From assembly GCA_905235745.1 (NCBI GenBank), contig CAJOMN010000002.1, forward strand, positions 124,001-188,000: a DNA stretch of 64,000 bases, given 5' to 3'. The notes beneath the pieces are model-generated. The model was not told where the DNA came from. It saw only the letters and a program-made list of their open reading frames with translations, and ran no database searches. The position numbers and the translations under genes are program-made. This stretch comes from an uncultured Lachnospiraceae bacterium. Lineage in GTDB: Bacteria > Bacillota > Clostridia > Lachnospirales > Lachnospiraceae. Shown piece by piece: positions 43,050 to 52,291 of the stretch. Each line of letters opens with the position of its first letter. Within the stretch, counting starts at the first letter, position 1.

Positions 43050-43391
43050 ATGTGTGGAAAAAACGAACTTACTATAATATTGAATGAGCTTGGGAAAATA
43101 TATAGAGAAGTATATGGGGAAGATATTGTCAGTATTCTTCTTTACGGATCATATGCGAGAGGCGATAACATGGAAGACTCCGATATAGACGTTGTAGCTA
43201 TAGTTAAGGGAGATAGGATTAATCTTCAAAATAAACTAAAAAAAGTATGGGATTTATCATTTGATCTAGGACTAGAGTATGAAACGGTATTGTCCCCTAC
43301 AGTTATTCCGTATGATGAATATGTAAAGTATAAAGATGACATTCCGTACTATAAAAACATCGAAAGAGAAGGAGTGAGCATAGTTGCCTGA
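43050..43391 (+). CDS. MNT-type nucleotidyltransferase (MntA-like antitoxin)
   Basis: Minimal nucleotidyltransferase of 113 residues. The signature ILLYGSYARGDNMEDSDIDV (about 30-49) has the GSxARG motif and the paired Asp residues needed for metal and ATP. In HEPN-MNT toxin-antitoxin pairs this protein AMPylates and silences a HEPN RNase. Here the HEPN partner directly downstream is truncated. ATG 43050 is chosen over TTG 43035, with GGAG nine bases upstream. The region is noticeably AT-richer than its surroundings, suggesting acquisition by transfer. Confidence 0.88.
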   Translation: MCGKNELTIILNELGKIYREVYGEDIVSILLYGSYARGDNMEDSDIDVVAIVKGDRINLQNKLKKVWDLSFDLGLEYETVLSPTVIPYDEYVKYKDDIPYYKNIEREGVSIVA

Positions 43392-43479
43392 TAATCACAA
43401 TAGAGAAGACTTGGCCCGATATAGACTGGAAATGGCTGAAGAGCATTTGAAGTCTGCAAAGGTTTTACTTGAGGATTAA
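43384..43479 (+). pseudogene. truncated HEPN-domain toxin remnant
   Basis: From TTG 43384, overlapping the MNT stop by 8 bp, the frame reads about 31 residues containing NREDLARYRLEMAEEHLK and SAKVLLED, then TAA. This is the typical first helix of HEPN proteins paired with MNT (pattern R.DL..YRLE.A.E.L..A..LL...). The remainder, including the RxxxxH catalytic motif, is absent, and the stop abuts the ribosome binding site of the next small gene. The toxin half is therefore dead while the antitoxin survives. Confidence 0.7.
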
Positions 43480-43488
43480 GGAGAGAAA

Positions 43489-43677
43489 ATGGAAAAAACA
43501 GATGTACTCGATGTTAATGAACTTGAAAAAGTAAACGGCGGAGCAGGAAAGAACAACGCACATGAGCAGCTCATGAGGATATCATGTCCGTTCTGTGGAG
43601 AAGTCTTCCAGGCCGATGTGAAGAAATCGTCCTTCAAATGCCCCGCGTGCAGGAAAACAATAGAATTAAAGGGTTAA
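43489..43677 (+). CDS. double-glycine-leader peptide with four-Cys zinc-ribbon-like core
   Basis: Small protein of 62 residues. The first 19 residues (DVLDVNELEKVNGGAG) match a bacteriocin-type double-glycine leader (ELxxVxGG), normally cleaved after GG by peptidase-containing ABC transporters. The remaining 43 residues contain ISCPFCGEVFQAD and FKCPACRKTIEL, two CPxC pairs spaced like a zinc ribbon. No modification enzyme or C39-peptidase transporter is in the window, so export is inference. AAGGAG lies 6-7 bases upstream of the ATG, overlapping the HEPN remnant's stop. It may be a secreted peptide or a leader-like N-terminus by chance. Confidence 0.7.
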   Translation: MEKTDVLDVNELEKVNGGAGKNNAHEQLMRISCPFCGEVFQADVKKSSFKCPACRKTIELKG

Positions 43678-43680
43678 TGC

Positions 43681-44238
43681 TCAGATATTCCGGATGGTCC
43701 TGCGGATCTTAGGACCGATTGCGAGCGCGACTGCTATCTTGGCGGCATCTGCGGGAATAAACGGTATTACTCCGGCGTAGAGCGCCTGCACGAATCCCAT
43801 TCCCGCAACCCCGGCAAGCCATGCGGTTCCGAACGCGTAACATATTGCCACTCCGATCACCATACCTATGGCATGCATATATCTCTTATCTTCAAAGCGT
43901 TCGATGAAGAGTCCGGTAAAGAATGAGACAAATATAAATCCTATGATATATCCGCCTGTAGGTCCGAGAAGAACGGCAGGCCCGCCCGTAAACTTGGAGA
44001 ATACCGGAACGCCTACGAGACCGATCAGCGCATACAGCACAAACGAAACCATTCCGTATTTAAGCCCGAGAACATATGAGCTGATAAAGAGCGCAAATAT
44101 CGTAAGGGATAGGGGCACCGGGCTGATTGGTATATTGATCGATAATGGCGCGAGAATGCATGTGAGCGCAGTGCAAACCGCTATAAAGACCATTGTCTGG
44201 GTTCTCATTCTTGTTGTTGATTCTGCTTTTGTCTTCAT
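43681..44238 (-). CDS. bioY: biotin transporter substrate-binding subunit BioY
   Basis: S-component of an ECF-type vitamin transporter (185 residues, six membrane helices). The family motif is visible in LKYGMVSFVLYALIGLVGVPVFSKFTGG (quoted part: GLVGVPVFSKFTGG), then GPTGGYIIGFI and a helix-rich C-terminus ending in a basic tail. BioY captures biotin in the membrane, either alone or with the shared EcfAAT module, which is not in the window. The gene stands alone on the minus strand with GGAGG nine bases before the ATG. I found no clear BirA box upstream. Confidence 0.95.
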   Translation of the reverse strand: MKTKAESTTRMRTQTMVFIAVCTALTCILAPLSINIPISPVPLSLTIFALFISSYVLGLKYGMVSFVLYALIGLVGVPVFSKFTGGPAVLLGPTGGYIIGFIFVSFFTGLFIERFEDKRYMHAIGMVIGVAICYAFGTAWLAGVAGMGFVQALYAGVIPFIPADAAKIAVALAIGPKIRRTIRNI

Positions 44239-44334
44239 TTAATATATAACCTCCGCGTTAATGAACACTAATCTTTGTCATACGATTGTCCATTCTACAA
44301 TAATATTATCAGGATTTCAAGCCCGGCTCTCATA

Positions 44335-44898
44335 TCAGGATTCGGGATCATCTGAGGATTCATCCGCATCGTCCCTGATATAATCGTCCAGTACCCGCTG
44401 AAGATCAGCGCGGCTGACAGGTCTTGATATTATGTCGGCAACTCCCTCAGGAAGCTTGCTTTGTATTGCCGACTGTTCCGACGGCTCCGCAAGATAGATT
44501 ATCGGAGTGTCAGCAAGCTCTTTGTAGGTTCTGATGATCCCGAGAACCTTTTTGGTTGCCATTGTTTCCAGATAGCAGTCTATGAAGATCATATCGGGAA
44601 GTGTGCCGTTAAGGAAAAAGATCGCATTTTTCGGATTATCGAATGTTTGCACATCATAATCGCGCTGCAGATAGATCTTCATCAGATCGAGGGTAGAAAA
44701 ATCATCATCAATAATGACAATAACAGGCCTGCCATCGGAGCGCTTCCGGGGTTTGATATCCGGATAAATCATATAGTCGGTGGTAAACATCGTCGAATCG
44801 GGGGCTCCGCCGTATTCCGCGGAGTAGGTTCCTGAGGTGACGGGGGTGCTGTTCTCATCGACAAGATTGGATAGTTGGATAAAAATATCGTCTTCCAT
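44335..44898 (-). CDS. single-domain response-regulator receiver protein (atypical)
   Basis: Protein of 187 residues with a non-conserved N-terminal extension (about 1-57) and a receiver domain (58-178). The acidic pair is in VIIDDDFSTLD and the phosphoacceptor is D107 in MIFIDCYLE. The position of the conserved Lys reads IISRPVS, that is Arg instead of Lys, and the Thr/Ser position reads YLAEPSE. There is no DNA-binding or enzymatic output domain. It could act by protein interaction, as an adaptor or phosphate sink, or be partly inactive. It is monocistronic, between bioY and the trp operon. Confidence 0.8.
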   Translation of the reverse strand: MEDDIFIQLSNLVDENSTPVTSGTYSAEYGGAPDSTMFTTDYMIYPDIKPRKRSDGRPVIVIIDDDFSTLDLMKIYLQRDYDVQTFDNPKNAIFFLNGTLPDMIFIDCYLETMATKKVLGIIRTYKELADTPIIYLAEPSEQSAIQSKLPEGVADIISRPVSRADLQRVLDDYIRDDADESSDDPES

Positions 44899-44966
44899 GC
44901 AGATACCTCAATACTTCTTCTGTCTGATTCATTCTACCATATCCGTTTCGTTATTAAAACATTCAG

Positions 44967-44995
44967 TTGAAAGAGAAAATGGATTGCTGTATGCT
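44967..44995 (+). promoter_or_regulatory. possible promoter of the trp operon
   Basis: TTGAAA (44967-44972), 17-bp spacer, TATGCT (44990-44995), giving a leader of about 80 nt before trpD. No T-box, trp leader peptide or terminator/antiterminator pair is apparent in this leader. Confidence 0.45.
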
Positions 44996-45080
44996 ATGTA
45001 GTGGTAATACGATGATAAATGATAATATTATTCAGTTATAGTAAATGCATTTAACGTGTTGTAAAACCGGAGGAGCGGAA

Positions 45081-46118
45081 ATGATCAAGGAAGCAATTGT
45101 TAAGATCGTAGCGAAGGAGGATCTTACCTACGATGAAGCCTATGCGGTAATGAACGAGATAATGAGCGGAGATACAACCCCTACCCAGAATGCTGCGTTT
45201 CTGGCCGCGCTGTCGGCAAAAAGCGCCCGGGCGGAAACCACGGATGAGATCGCGGGGTGTGCTGCCGCAATGCGCGAGCACGCTACAAAGGTCGAAGCAG
45301 GCACGGATATATTCGAGATAGTCGGAACCGGAGGGGATAATTCGAACAGTTTCAATATCTCTACAACGAGTGCGCTTGTAGCGGCTGCCGGCGGGATGAA
45401 GGTTGCCAAGCACGGTAACCGTGCCGCTTCCTCCAAGAGCGGAACGGCAGATTGCCTTGAAGCACTGGGCGTTAATATCTCGCAAAGTCCCGCAAGATGC
45501 ATCGAGCTTTTAAACGAGGTCGGGATATGCTTCCTGTTTGCACAGAAATATCATTCATCAATGAAGTATGTAGGGGCGATCAGGAAGGAGCTGGGATTCA
45601 GGACCGTGTTCAATATACTGGGACCTCTTACCAATCCCGCAAGTCCCACAATGCAGCTTCTCGGGGTGTATGACGAATATCTTGTCGAACCTCTGGCGCA
45701 GGTTCTGGTCAGCCTCGGCGTAAAGCGCGGTATGGTCGTATACGGGATGGATAAGCTTGATGAAATATCATTGTCATCTCCCACAAAGATATGTGAGATC
45801 AAGGACGGGTGGTACAGGACATCAACGATAACTCCCGAGGATTTCGGATTAACAACCTGTGATAAGTCGGAACTTGTCGGAGGAAGCCCCGAAGAGAACG
45901 CCGCGATCACGCTCGGCATACTGAAGGGCGAGAAGAGCCCCAAGAGGGATGCCGTACTGTTAAATGCGGGAGCGTCATTATACATAGGCGGCAAGGCGGA
46001 TAGCTTTGATAAAGGCATAGTCCTTGCGCGGGATCTTATTGATTCGGGTAAGGCGCTTGAAGTACTGGATAAGTTCATTGAAGTCAGCAACAGACCCGAT
46101 CCGTCTGAAGCGCTGTAG
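45081..46118 (+). CDS. trpD: anthranilate phosphoribosyltransferase
   Basis: Second step of tryptophan synthesis: anthranilate + PRPP to phosphoribosyl-anthranilate (345 residues). The glycine-rich PRPP loop [20 protein letters not shown] (about 77-96), [12 protein letters not shown], and [14 protein letters not shown] near 185 are diagnostic. ATG 45081 is preceded by GGAGGA; the upstream in-frame codons to 45045 lack one. It is the first gene of a contiguous trpDCFBA block. trpE and trpG for anthranilate synthase are not upstream, so the operon is split or anthranilate is made elsewhere. Confidence 0.97.
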   Translation: MIKEAIVKIVAKEDLTYDEAYAVMNEIMSGDTTPTQNAAFLAALSAKSARAETTDEIAGCAAAMREHATKVEAGTDIFEIVGTGGDNSNSFNISTTSALVAAAGGMKVAKHGNRAASSKSGTADCLEALGVNISQSPARCIELLNEVGICFLFAQKYHSSMKYVGAIRKELGFRTVFNILGPLTNPASPTMQLLGVYDEYLVEPLAQVLVSLGVKRGMVVYGMDKLDEISLSSPTKICEIKDGWYRTSTITPEDFGLTTCDKSELVGGSPEENAAITLGILKGEKSPKRDAVLLNAGASLYIGGKADSFDKGIVLARDLIDSGKALEVLDKFIEVSNRPDPSEAL

Positions 46119-46133
46119 GGCAGATAGTCAGTC

Positions 46134-46928
46134 ATGGGAAAGAATACTACGATTCTCGATGAGCTTGCCGAACATTCCGGGGCGCGTACCGAAACTGCAA
46201 AATGCGTGATTAGCCCGCAGGATATGAAACAGATGGCCGAAAGTCTTCCGAAGGGTGATCATTCATTCCGGAAAGCACTTGGGGCGGACAAACTGTCGTT
46301 TATACTTGAGTGCAAGAAAGCATCTCCCTCAAAGGGCATTATAGCGGATGATTTTCCTTACCTCGATATTGCAAAGGAGTATGAAGAGGCTGGAGCGGAC
46401 TGTATATCGGTTCTGACCGAGCCCGAATGGTTTCTCGGGAAGAACGAATATCTAAAGGAGATCGCCGCAGCTGTCAGCGTGCCATGCCTTCGCAAGGATT
46501 TTACCGTTGACGAATACATGATATATGAGGCAAAGACACTCGGCGCCGCGGCAGTGCTGCTGATCGTTGCGATACTGTCGAAGGGTCAGGTAGAAGAGTA
46601 CCTCGGCATTTGCGAAGAACTTGGCATTGATGCCATTGTTGAGGCGCATAATGAAGAGGAGACCGGTACGGCAATAGATGCCGGAGCGAAGATCATCGGG
46701 ATCAATAACCGGAATCTTCATGATTTCAGCGTGGATAACGGTAACAGCGTAAGGCTCCGCGATCTGGTCCCGCAGGACCGGTTATTTGTTGCGGAAAGCG
46801 GCATTAAGACGCCGGAAGATGTTGCCTCGATCCGGGCAGCGGGCGCTGATGCGGTTCTTATCGGCGAAACCGTCATGCGTGCACCGGATAAGAAGAAGGC
46901 TTTAGCCTGGCTGGGGAGCCTGTTATGA
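46134..46928 (+). CDS. trpC: indole-3-glycerol-phosphate synthase
   Basis: TIM-barrel enzyme (264 residues) that closes the indole ring from CdRP. Key elements are FILECKKASPSKGII (catalytic Lys), TEPEWFLGKNEYL, PCLRKDFTVDEYMIYEA (general-acid Lys), EAHNEEE, INNRNLHDFSVD and VAESGIKTPEDV. It is separate from TrpF here, not fused as in enterobacteria. It ends in a 4-bp overlap with trpF, and 15 bp separate it from trpD. Confidence 0.97.
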   Translation: MGKNTTILDELAEHSGARTETAKCVISPQDMKQMAESLPKGDHSFRKALGADKLSFILECKKASPSKGIIADDFPYLDIAKEYEEAGADCISVLTEPEWFLGKNEYLKEIAAAVSVPCLRKDFTVDEYMIYEAKTLGAAAVLLIVAILSKGQVEEYLGICEELGIDAIVEAHNEEETGTAIDAGAKIIGINNRNLHDFSVDNGNSVRLRDLVPQDRLFVAESGIKTPEDVASIRAAGADAVLIGETVMRAPDKKKALAWLGSLL

Positions 46929-47536
46929 CGAGGATCAAGTTGTGCGGACTGGGCAGGAAAGAGGACATTATCTGCGCTAACAGCCTGCTTCCGGATTACA
47001 TTGGATTCGTATTCGCAAAAGGAAGCAGAAGATATGTCGATGCCCCAAAAGCGGCAGAACTTAAGGCTGTATGCGATGACCGCATCAAAACTGCCGGTGT
47101 GTTCGTTGATGCGGACGAGGATTATATCATATCGCTTGTAAGGGATGGAATCATAGATACGGTTCAGCTTCACGGAAGCGAGGATGATGATTGCATCAGA
47201 AGGCTGCGCAGTCTTGGAGTACGAGAGATAATCAAGGCTTTTAAGATCGCATCCGCGGAAGATATCGAAAAAGCACGGCGCTCGGCTGCCGACTATGTTC
47301 TGCTCGACTCCGGATGCGGAGGCGGCGAGGTCTTCGACTGGGAGCTTATCGGGCAGATCGACAGGCCGTATTTTCTCGCAGGAGGCCTTAATTGTGAAAA
47401 TGTTGCAAATGCAATAGAGCGGCTTGCGCCGTATGCTGTCGATGTCAGTTCGGGAATTGAAACAGACGGCGTAAAAGATACGGATAAAATGAGAATGTTT
47501 GTAACGAGAGCAAGGAATGCCGCGACCCTCGGGTAG
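46925..47536 (+). CDS. trpF: phosphoribosylanthranilate isomerase
   Basis: TIM-barrel isomerase (203 residues) converting PRA to CdRP. It shows IKLCGLGRKEDI (catalytic Cys in K-x-C-G), YIGFVFAKGSRRYV, GVFVDAD, VQLHGSEDD, LLDSGCGGGEVFDW (catalytic Asp) and YFLAGGLNCENV, with AVDVSSGIETDGVKD at the phosphate site. The family's usual KICG appears as KLCG. The start overlaps trpC by four bases, and trpB follows after 15 bp. Confidence 0.96.
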   Translation: MTRIKLCGLGRKEDIICANSLLPDYIGFVFAKGSRRYVDAPKAAELKAVCDDRIKTAGVFVDADEDYIISLVRDGIIDTVQLHGSEDDDCIRRLRSLGVREIIKAFKIASAEDIEKARRSAADYVLLDSGCGGGEVFDWELIGQIDRPYFLAGGLNCENVANAIERLAPYAVDVSSGIETDGVKDTDKMRMFVTRARNAATLG

Positions 47537-47551
47537 CATGGAGAAACAGCA

Positions 47552-48748
47552 ATGGGAGAGATGAGATCAAGAGGAAGATTCGGACAGCACGGAGGCCAGT
47601 ATATCCCGGAAACCCTGATGAACGCTGTAATAGAGCTGGAGGAGGCGTACAATCATTACAGGAATGATCCGGAGTTCAATCGTGAGCTTACAACACTGTT
47701 CAACGATTATGCCGGCCGGCCGTCGAGACTGTACTTTGCCGAGAAAATGACGAAGGATCTCGGCGGGGCAAAGATATACCTCAAAAGAGAAGATCTTAAT
47801 CATACCGGTGCCCACAAGATCAACAACGTTCTCGGGCAGGCGCTGCTTGCGAAGAAGATGGGCAAGACGCGGCTTATTGCCGAGACCGGCGCCGGACAGC
47901 ACGGGGTGGCGACCGCCACTGCCGCGGCACTGTTCGGAATGGAATGCGTTGTGTTCATGGGTGAAGAAGACACGAAGCGGCAGGCACTTAACGTGTACAG
48001 GATGAAGCTTCTCGGGGCCGAGGTCGTCCCTGTAAAGAGCGGTACCGCAACACTGAAGGATGCTGTCTCCGAAGCGATGAGAGAATGGACGAGACGTATA
48101 GACGATACGCATTACTGTCTCGGATCCGTCATGGGTCCTCACCCGTTCCCGACGATAGTACGTGATTTTCAGGCTGTCATATCGAGGGAGATCAAGGCAC
48201 AGATGCTTGAGGCGGAAGGAAGGCTTCCGGATGTCGTTCTGGCGTGCGTCGGAGGCGGATCGAACGCGATAGGTACATTCTATGATTTTATCGGGGACAA
48301 GTCCGTCAGGCTGATCGGATGCGAGGCAGCGGGAAGAGGAGTAGACACCTATGAGACGGCTGCCACCATTGCAACCGGCAAACCCGGTATTTTCCACGGG
48401 ATGAAGTCGTATTTCTGCCAGGATGAATACGGGCAGATCGCGCCGGTCTACTCGATATCGGCGGGACTGGATTATCCGGGGATAGGACCCGAGCATGCAT
48501 ATCTTCATGACACCGGAAGAGCGCAGTATGTTCCGGTAACGGATGAGGAGGCTGTATGCGCTTTTGAATACCTTGCAAAGACCGAGGGTATCATCCCCGC
48601 TATCGAATCTGCCCATGCCGTTGCGCATGCGGTCAAAATCGCCCCCGACATGGACGGTGACAAGCTTATGGTAATAACGATATCGGGACGCGGAGACAAG
48701 GATTGCGCGGCTATCGCCAGATACCGGGGGGAGGACATCAGTGAGTAA
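47552..48748 (+). CDS. trpB: tryptophan synthase beta chain
   Basis: PLP enzyme (398 residues) condensing indole with serine. It has [15 protein letters not shown] at the N-terminus, the PLP lysine in [19 protein letters not shown] (about 84-88), [13 protein letters not shown], the phosphate cup [10 protein letters not shown], and [13 protein letters not shown] near 310. Length and motifs are those of the canonical TrpB1 that works with TrpA. Its stop overlaps the trpA start by 8 bp. Confidence 0.98.
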   Translation: MGEMRSRGRFGQHGGQYIPETLMNAVIELEEAYNHYRNDPEFNRELTTLFNDYAGRPSRLYFAEKMTKDLGGAKIYLKREDLNHTGAHKINNVLGQALLAKKMGKTRLIAETGAGQHGVATATAAALFGMECVVFMGEEDTKRQALNVYRMKLLGAEVVPVKSGTATLKDAVSEAMREWTRRIDDTHYCLGSVMGPHPFPTIVRDFQAVISREIKAQMLEAEGRLPDVVLACVGGGSNAIGTFYDFIGDKSVRLIGCEAAGRGVDTYETAATIATGKPGIFHGMKSYFCQDEYGQIAPVYSISAGLDYPGIGPEHAYLHDTGRAQYVPVTDEEAVCAFEYLAKTEGIIPAIESAHAVAHAVKIAPDMDGDKLMVITISGRGDKDCAAIARYRGEDISE

Positions 48749-49517
48749 CATTTACAAGGCATTTGAAGGAAAGAAGGCTTTCATACCTTTTATCACATGC
48801 GGAGACCCCGAGCTTGAAACAACGGCGAAAATAGTACGCCGAGCTGCGGATGCGGGTGCATCTCTTATAGAACTCGGGATCCCTTTTTCTGATCCGACGG
48901 CAGAGGGAGAGGTGATCCAGACGGCGAATATACGCGCGCTGTCGGCAGGAACGACGACAGACGGGATATTTGATCTTGTAAGGGATCTTCGCTGTGACGT
49001 AACGATCCCGCTTGTCTTTATGACATATGCAAATGTGGTCTATTCATACGGAGCGGATGATTTTCTCTCAAAATGCAGTGATACCGGCATTGACGGACTC
49101 ATTCTGCCGGATCTTCCGTTCGAGGAGAAGGAAGAGTTCCTCGAACCCTGCCATAAATACGGCGTAGATCTGATATCGCTTATCGCACCGACATCGAAGG
49201 ATCGTATCGCGATGATCGCCCGGGAAGCCGAAGGATTTATATATCTCGTGTCCAGTCTCGGCGTTACGGGAGTGCGGAGCGAGATCAGCACGGATCTTGA
49301 GTCCATAGTTAAGCTCATACGTGAGAATTCCGATATAAACTGTGCAATAGGTTTTGGTATTTCAACGCCTGATCAGGCCCGCAAAATGGCAGGCATATCG
49401 GACGGCGCGATCGTAGGCTCCGCAATAGTAAAGATGATCGGACAGTACGGAAAAGATGCGCCGGAGCATGTATACGAATATGTAAAGGCAATGAGCGAGG
49501 CTGTATCGGGAAGATAA
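48741..49517 (+). CDS. trpA: tryptophan synthase alpha chain
   Basis: TIM-barrel subunit (258 residues) that cleaves indole-3-glycerol phosphate and channels indole to TrpB. It shows [13 protein letters not shown] with the catalytic Glu region [19 protein letters not shown] (Glu and Asp), [15 protein letters not shown] (catalytic Asp), [12 protein letters not shown] and [13 protein letters not shown]. Here PFSDPTAEG replaces the usual PFSDPxADG, a conservative Glu for Asp change. It is the last trp gene; a small hypothetical gene starts 15 bp later without an intervening terminator. Confidence 0.97.
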   Translation: MSNIYKAFEGKKAFIPFITCGDPELETTAKIVRRAADAGASLIELGIPFSDPTAEGEVIQTANIRALSAGTTTDGIFDLVRDLRCDVTIPLVFMTYANVVYSYGADDFLSKCSDTGIDGLILPDLPFEEKEEFLEPCHKYGVDLISLIAPTSKDRIAMIAREAEGFIYLVSSLGVTGVRSEISTDLESIVKLIRENSDINCAIGFGISTPDQARKMAGISDGAIVGSAIVKMIGQYGKDAPEHVYEYVKAMSEAVSGR

Positions 49518-49532
49518 TCGAGAGGTTAAGCT

Positions 49533-49781
49533 ATGAACAGTGAGATTAAAATGAGCGTTTCTCTGATGACGGGAAGCAAGGATAAAAGGGCAGTCTTCGT
49601 TCTGTTCGAGGACGGGGGAAAATCAGCCGAATTCGCGCTTCCGGAGTGCCGTATGGTACGCAATAACGGTTTTGATGAAGAGGAGATATCACAACTTACC
49701 GATTATATTTCCAATGAGCAGGATCTGATCTATGAACTTGCCGGGCAGATCAACCCTATGAAGGCATTTCTTGGGAAATAA
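49533..49781 (+). CDS. conserved small hypothetical protein
   Basis: Protein of 82 residues, acidic and soluble, with no recognised domain. It contains a beta-strand-like opening (MSVSLMTGSKDKRAVFVLFE), EFALPECRMVRNNGF and a helical end. It sits between trpA and the MacA-like gene with 15 and 26 bp gaps and GAGAGG as ribosome binding site, so it is probably co-transcribed with the trp operon. The last helix (ISQLTDYISNEQDLIYELAG) could mediate dimerisation. Confidence 0.65.
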   Translation: MNSEIKMSVSLMTGSKDKRAVFVLFEDGGKSAEFALPECRMVRNNGFDEEEISQLTDYISNEQDLIYELAGQINPMKAFLGK

Positions 49782-49807
49782 AGCATACAGAGGACGATAG
49801 TTAGAGC

Positions 49808-51574
49808 ATGGATACTGACAACTCCGATTTACAGGACATTTCCGGGCAGATCAAGGATACTCCCGTGAAGAAAAAAACTAAAAAGGTAAGAAAAAAAGGC
49901 TGGATCAAATGGGTGATCATAGCTGTTGTTATTGCCGCTATCGCAGTATTTATCATCTACGAAGTCTATAAGGTGTCGAAGCTTGCTGCCGGAGCGCTTG
50001 CTTCGACCATGCAGGAGGCCGAGATCACGAGAATGGATATTGCGAGTACGATATCGGCGACCGGTACGATCCAGAGCAAGGATGTGCGTACTCTTACGAG
50101 CCCCCTGTCCGGCGTCAAGATCGATGAGGTCAATTATGAAGTCGGCGATATGGTACAGGAAGGAGCCGTTGTCGTCACTTTCTCACGGGAAGATATCAAC
50201 AAGAAGATCGGGCAGATCGAAGAGGATATAACCGAAGCCAACAAAACCAAAGGTCTGGACGCGGGGAACCGTGATTATACATATCTCAACAATTACGGCA
50301 ATGATTATTACAATGTAGCAAGTTCTTATAATACCCTCCAGAGAAGGGAAGAGGATCTGCAGACGGCACAGAATGATCTGGCAAAAGCATGTGCGGAAAC
50401 GGGTGATTACAGAAGAAAGTATGAAGAGGCAAAAGAAAAGATCGGTGAAGTAAGGGAGGAACTTGAGAAACAATCGGTAAATTACACTGAATGGAAAACG
50501 AAAGGTCATCCGGATAATTCCAAAAAGGCTGAAATTGAGGAAGACTACGAACGGCAGAGGAAAATCACCGACCTTAACTCCAAATTATCGGAGTATGAAT
50601 CGGTGATCAAATCATACGACAGCGGAATCGATTCATATCTCAAAGCGGAAGAAAACGCCCAAAAGGCTGTGGAAACCGCCCGGCGCAACTATGATGACGC
50701 ACTGGTGGCTCAGAACAAAGCAAGCTATGACAGCGTATATAACACCGCCCAATATGATTACAACTATAACAGGGAAAATGTAACGGCTAACGACACTGTT
50801 ACCAATCTGGAAAGACAGCTTGAAGAGCGGGTTGATTCCCTTAATGATTATATTGTTACCGCACCGATATCGGGGCTTGTAACAAGTGTAAATGCGCAGG
50901 AAGGAAACGGATATGTGGCAACATCGGGTGCGCTTATGACCATACAGGCCGTGGATGTTCTTGAGGTTGCAACACAGATCGATGAGTACGATATCAACAG
51001 CGTTGTGATGGGTCAGAGGGTTGTTATAATGACCGATGCTACCGGAGACGATGAACTTGAAGGACGCGTTACATTTATATCCCCGACCGCAACCCAGGCT
51101 GCCGCAGGGTCATCATCCAATACTTTTGAGGTCAAGATAGATGTTGTCAACAAAGATGACAGACTCAGGCTCGGAATGAGCGCCAGGCTTAATATAATTG
51201 TCGACAGTCATAACGGCGTACTTGCGGTGCCTTACGATGCGATAGAGGAAAAGGAGGGAGGCTCGCATGTCATATATGTTGTGGATGACGGCGTCAGCTC
51301 CGGATCCAATGATGCCGGTTCTGCCGGGATACAGGTTATCGGAGTCGACGGGACACAAAAAGGATCCGGCATAGATTCCCTGATAGGTGCCGGTGACGGT
51401 AAAGACAAGATAATGCCTACCTCACGCGAGATTCCCGTTCAGATAGGGCTCGAAGGCGATTATTATACCGAGATAATATCGACCGACATCAAAGAAGGCA
51501 TGAAAGTACTTGTCAACAGTAAGGCCGGTGAGCTCGGTGAAGAGTATGATATGTTTATGGGCGGTCTCGAATAA
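49808..51574 (+). CDS. MacA/HlyD-type periplasmic-adaptor-like protein of an ABC exporter
   Basis: Membrane-fusion-type subunit (588 residues) of a MacAB-like system. A basic cytoplasmic N-terminus and one membrane helix (WVIIAVVIAAIAVFIIYEVY, about 37-56) lead to a biotinyl-lipoyl strand (ISATGTIQSKDVRTLTSPLS). A coiled-coil hairpin of about 200 residues rich in Glu, Lys and Asn, the second lipoyl half (VTAPISGLVTSVNAQEGNGY), a beta-barrel and a membrane-proximal domain follow. In Gram-positives such proteins assist export of peptides or lipids across the wall. The gene directly abuts the ATPase gene (stop 51574, ATG 51575). Confidence 0.9.
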   Translation: MDTDNSDLQDISGQIKDTPVKKKTKKVRKKGWIKWVIIAVVIAAIAVFIIYEVYKVSKLAAGALASTMQEAEITRMDIASTISATGTIQSKDVRTLTSPLSGVKIDEVNYEVGDMVQEGAVVVTFSREDINKKIGQIEEDITEANKTKGLDAGNRDYTYLNNYGNDYYNVASSYNTLQRREEDLQTAQNDLAKACAETGDYRRKYEEAKEKIGEVREELEKQSVNYTEWKTKGHPDNSKKAEIEEDYERQRKITDLNSKLSEYESVIKSYDSGIDSYLKAEENAQKAVETARRNYDDALVAQNKASYDSVYNTAQYDYNYNRENVTANDTVTNLERQLEERVDSLNDYIVTAPISGLVTSVNAQEGNGYVATSGALMTIQAVDVLEVATQIDEYDINSVVMGQRVVIMTDATGDDELEGRVTFISPTATQAAAGSSSNTFEVKIDVVNKDDRLRLGMSARLNIIVDSHNGVLAVPYDAIEEKEGGSHVIYVVDDGVSSGSNDAGSAGIQVIGVDGTQKGSGIDSLIGAGDGKDKIMPTSREIPVQIGLEGDYYTEIISTDIKEGMKVLVNSKAGELGEEYDMFMGGLE

Positions 51575-52291
51575 ATGGATAAGAAACTGATCATTGACAT
51601 GCAAGGTATCGTCAAACGGTATTACATAGGGAAGCCCAACGAGCTGGAAGTTCTTCACGGAGTGGATCTTAAGGTATATGAGGGTGAATTTATCTCGATA
51701 GTCGGCCAGTCGGGCTCCGGCAAATCGACTCTCATGAATGTTATCGGAGCGTTGGATCTGCCGACTATTGGGGAATACAGGCTTGACGGAATCGACATGT
51801 TTCGCGCCAAAGAGAACGATCTGTCTGCGATCCGGAACAGACAGATCGGTTTTGTTTTTCAGACTTATAATCTGATCGCGAGAATGACGGCTCTCAAGAA
51901 TGTTGAACTTCCGATGCTGTATGCGGGGATGGGGCGCAGGGCGCGAAATGAACGGGCCAAAGAACTTCTGCGGATGGTCGATATGGAGGACAGGATGGAT
52001 CACAGTCCCGATGAACTGTCCGGCGGACAGAAGCAGAGAGTGGCTATAGCAAGAGCAATGGCCAATAATCCTTCGATAATACTTGCAGATGAGCCCACGG
52101 GGGCACTCGATTCAGCTACGGGACACCTGATCATGGATATATTCCATAGGCTTAACAAGGAGCAGGGCAAGACGATCATACTGATCACCCATTCGCCCGA
52201 GCTTGCGGAGGAAACCCAGAGGATCGTGACACTGCACGACGGTATGATAACAGGCGAGAGGAAAGGTGGCGGTAAAATTGCTGCTGGGTGA
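51575..52291 (+). CDS. ABC transporter ATP-binding protein (MacB/LolD type)
   Basis: ATPase of 238 residues. Walker A is GQSGSGKSTLMNVIGAL (about 42-58), Q-loop FVFQTYNLIARMTAL, signature LSGGQKQRVAIARA, Walker B IILADEPTGALDS and H-loop ILITHSPELA. The motif set and length match the MacB/LolD family (3.A.1.122 type), which works with FtsX-like permeases. The permease gene begins inside its last 26 bases. Confidence 0.97.
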   Translation: MDKKLIIDMQGIVKRYYIGKPNELEVLHGVDLKVYEGEFISIVGQSGSGKSTLMNVIGALDLPTIGEYRLDGIDMFRAKENDLSAIRNRQIGFVFQTYNLIARMTALKNVELPMLYAGMGRRARNERAKELLRMVDMEDRMDHSPDELSGGQKQRVAIARAMANNPSIILADEPTGALDSATGHLIMDIFHRLNKEQGKTIILITHSPELAEETQRIVTLHDGMITGERKGGGKIAAG

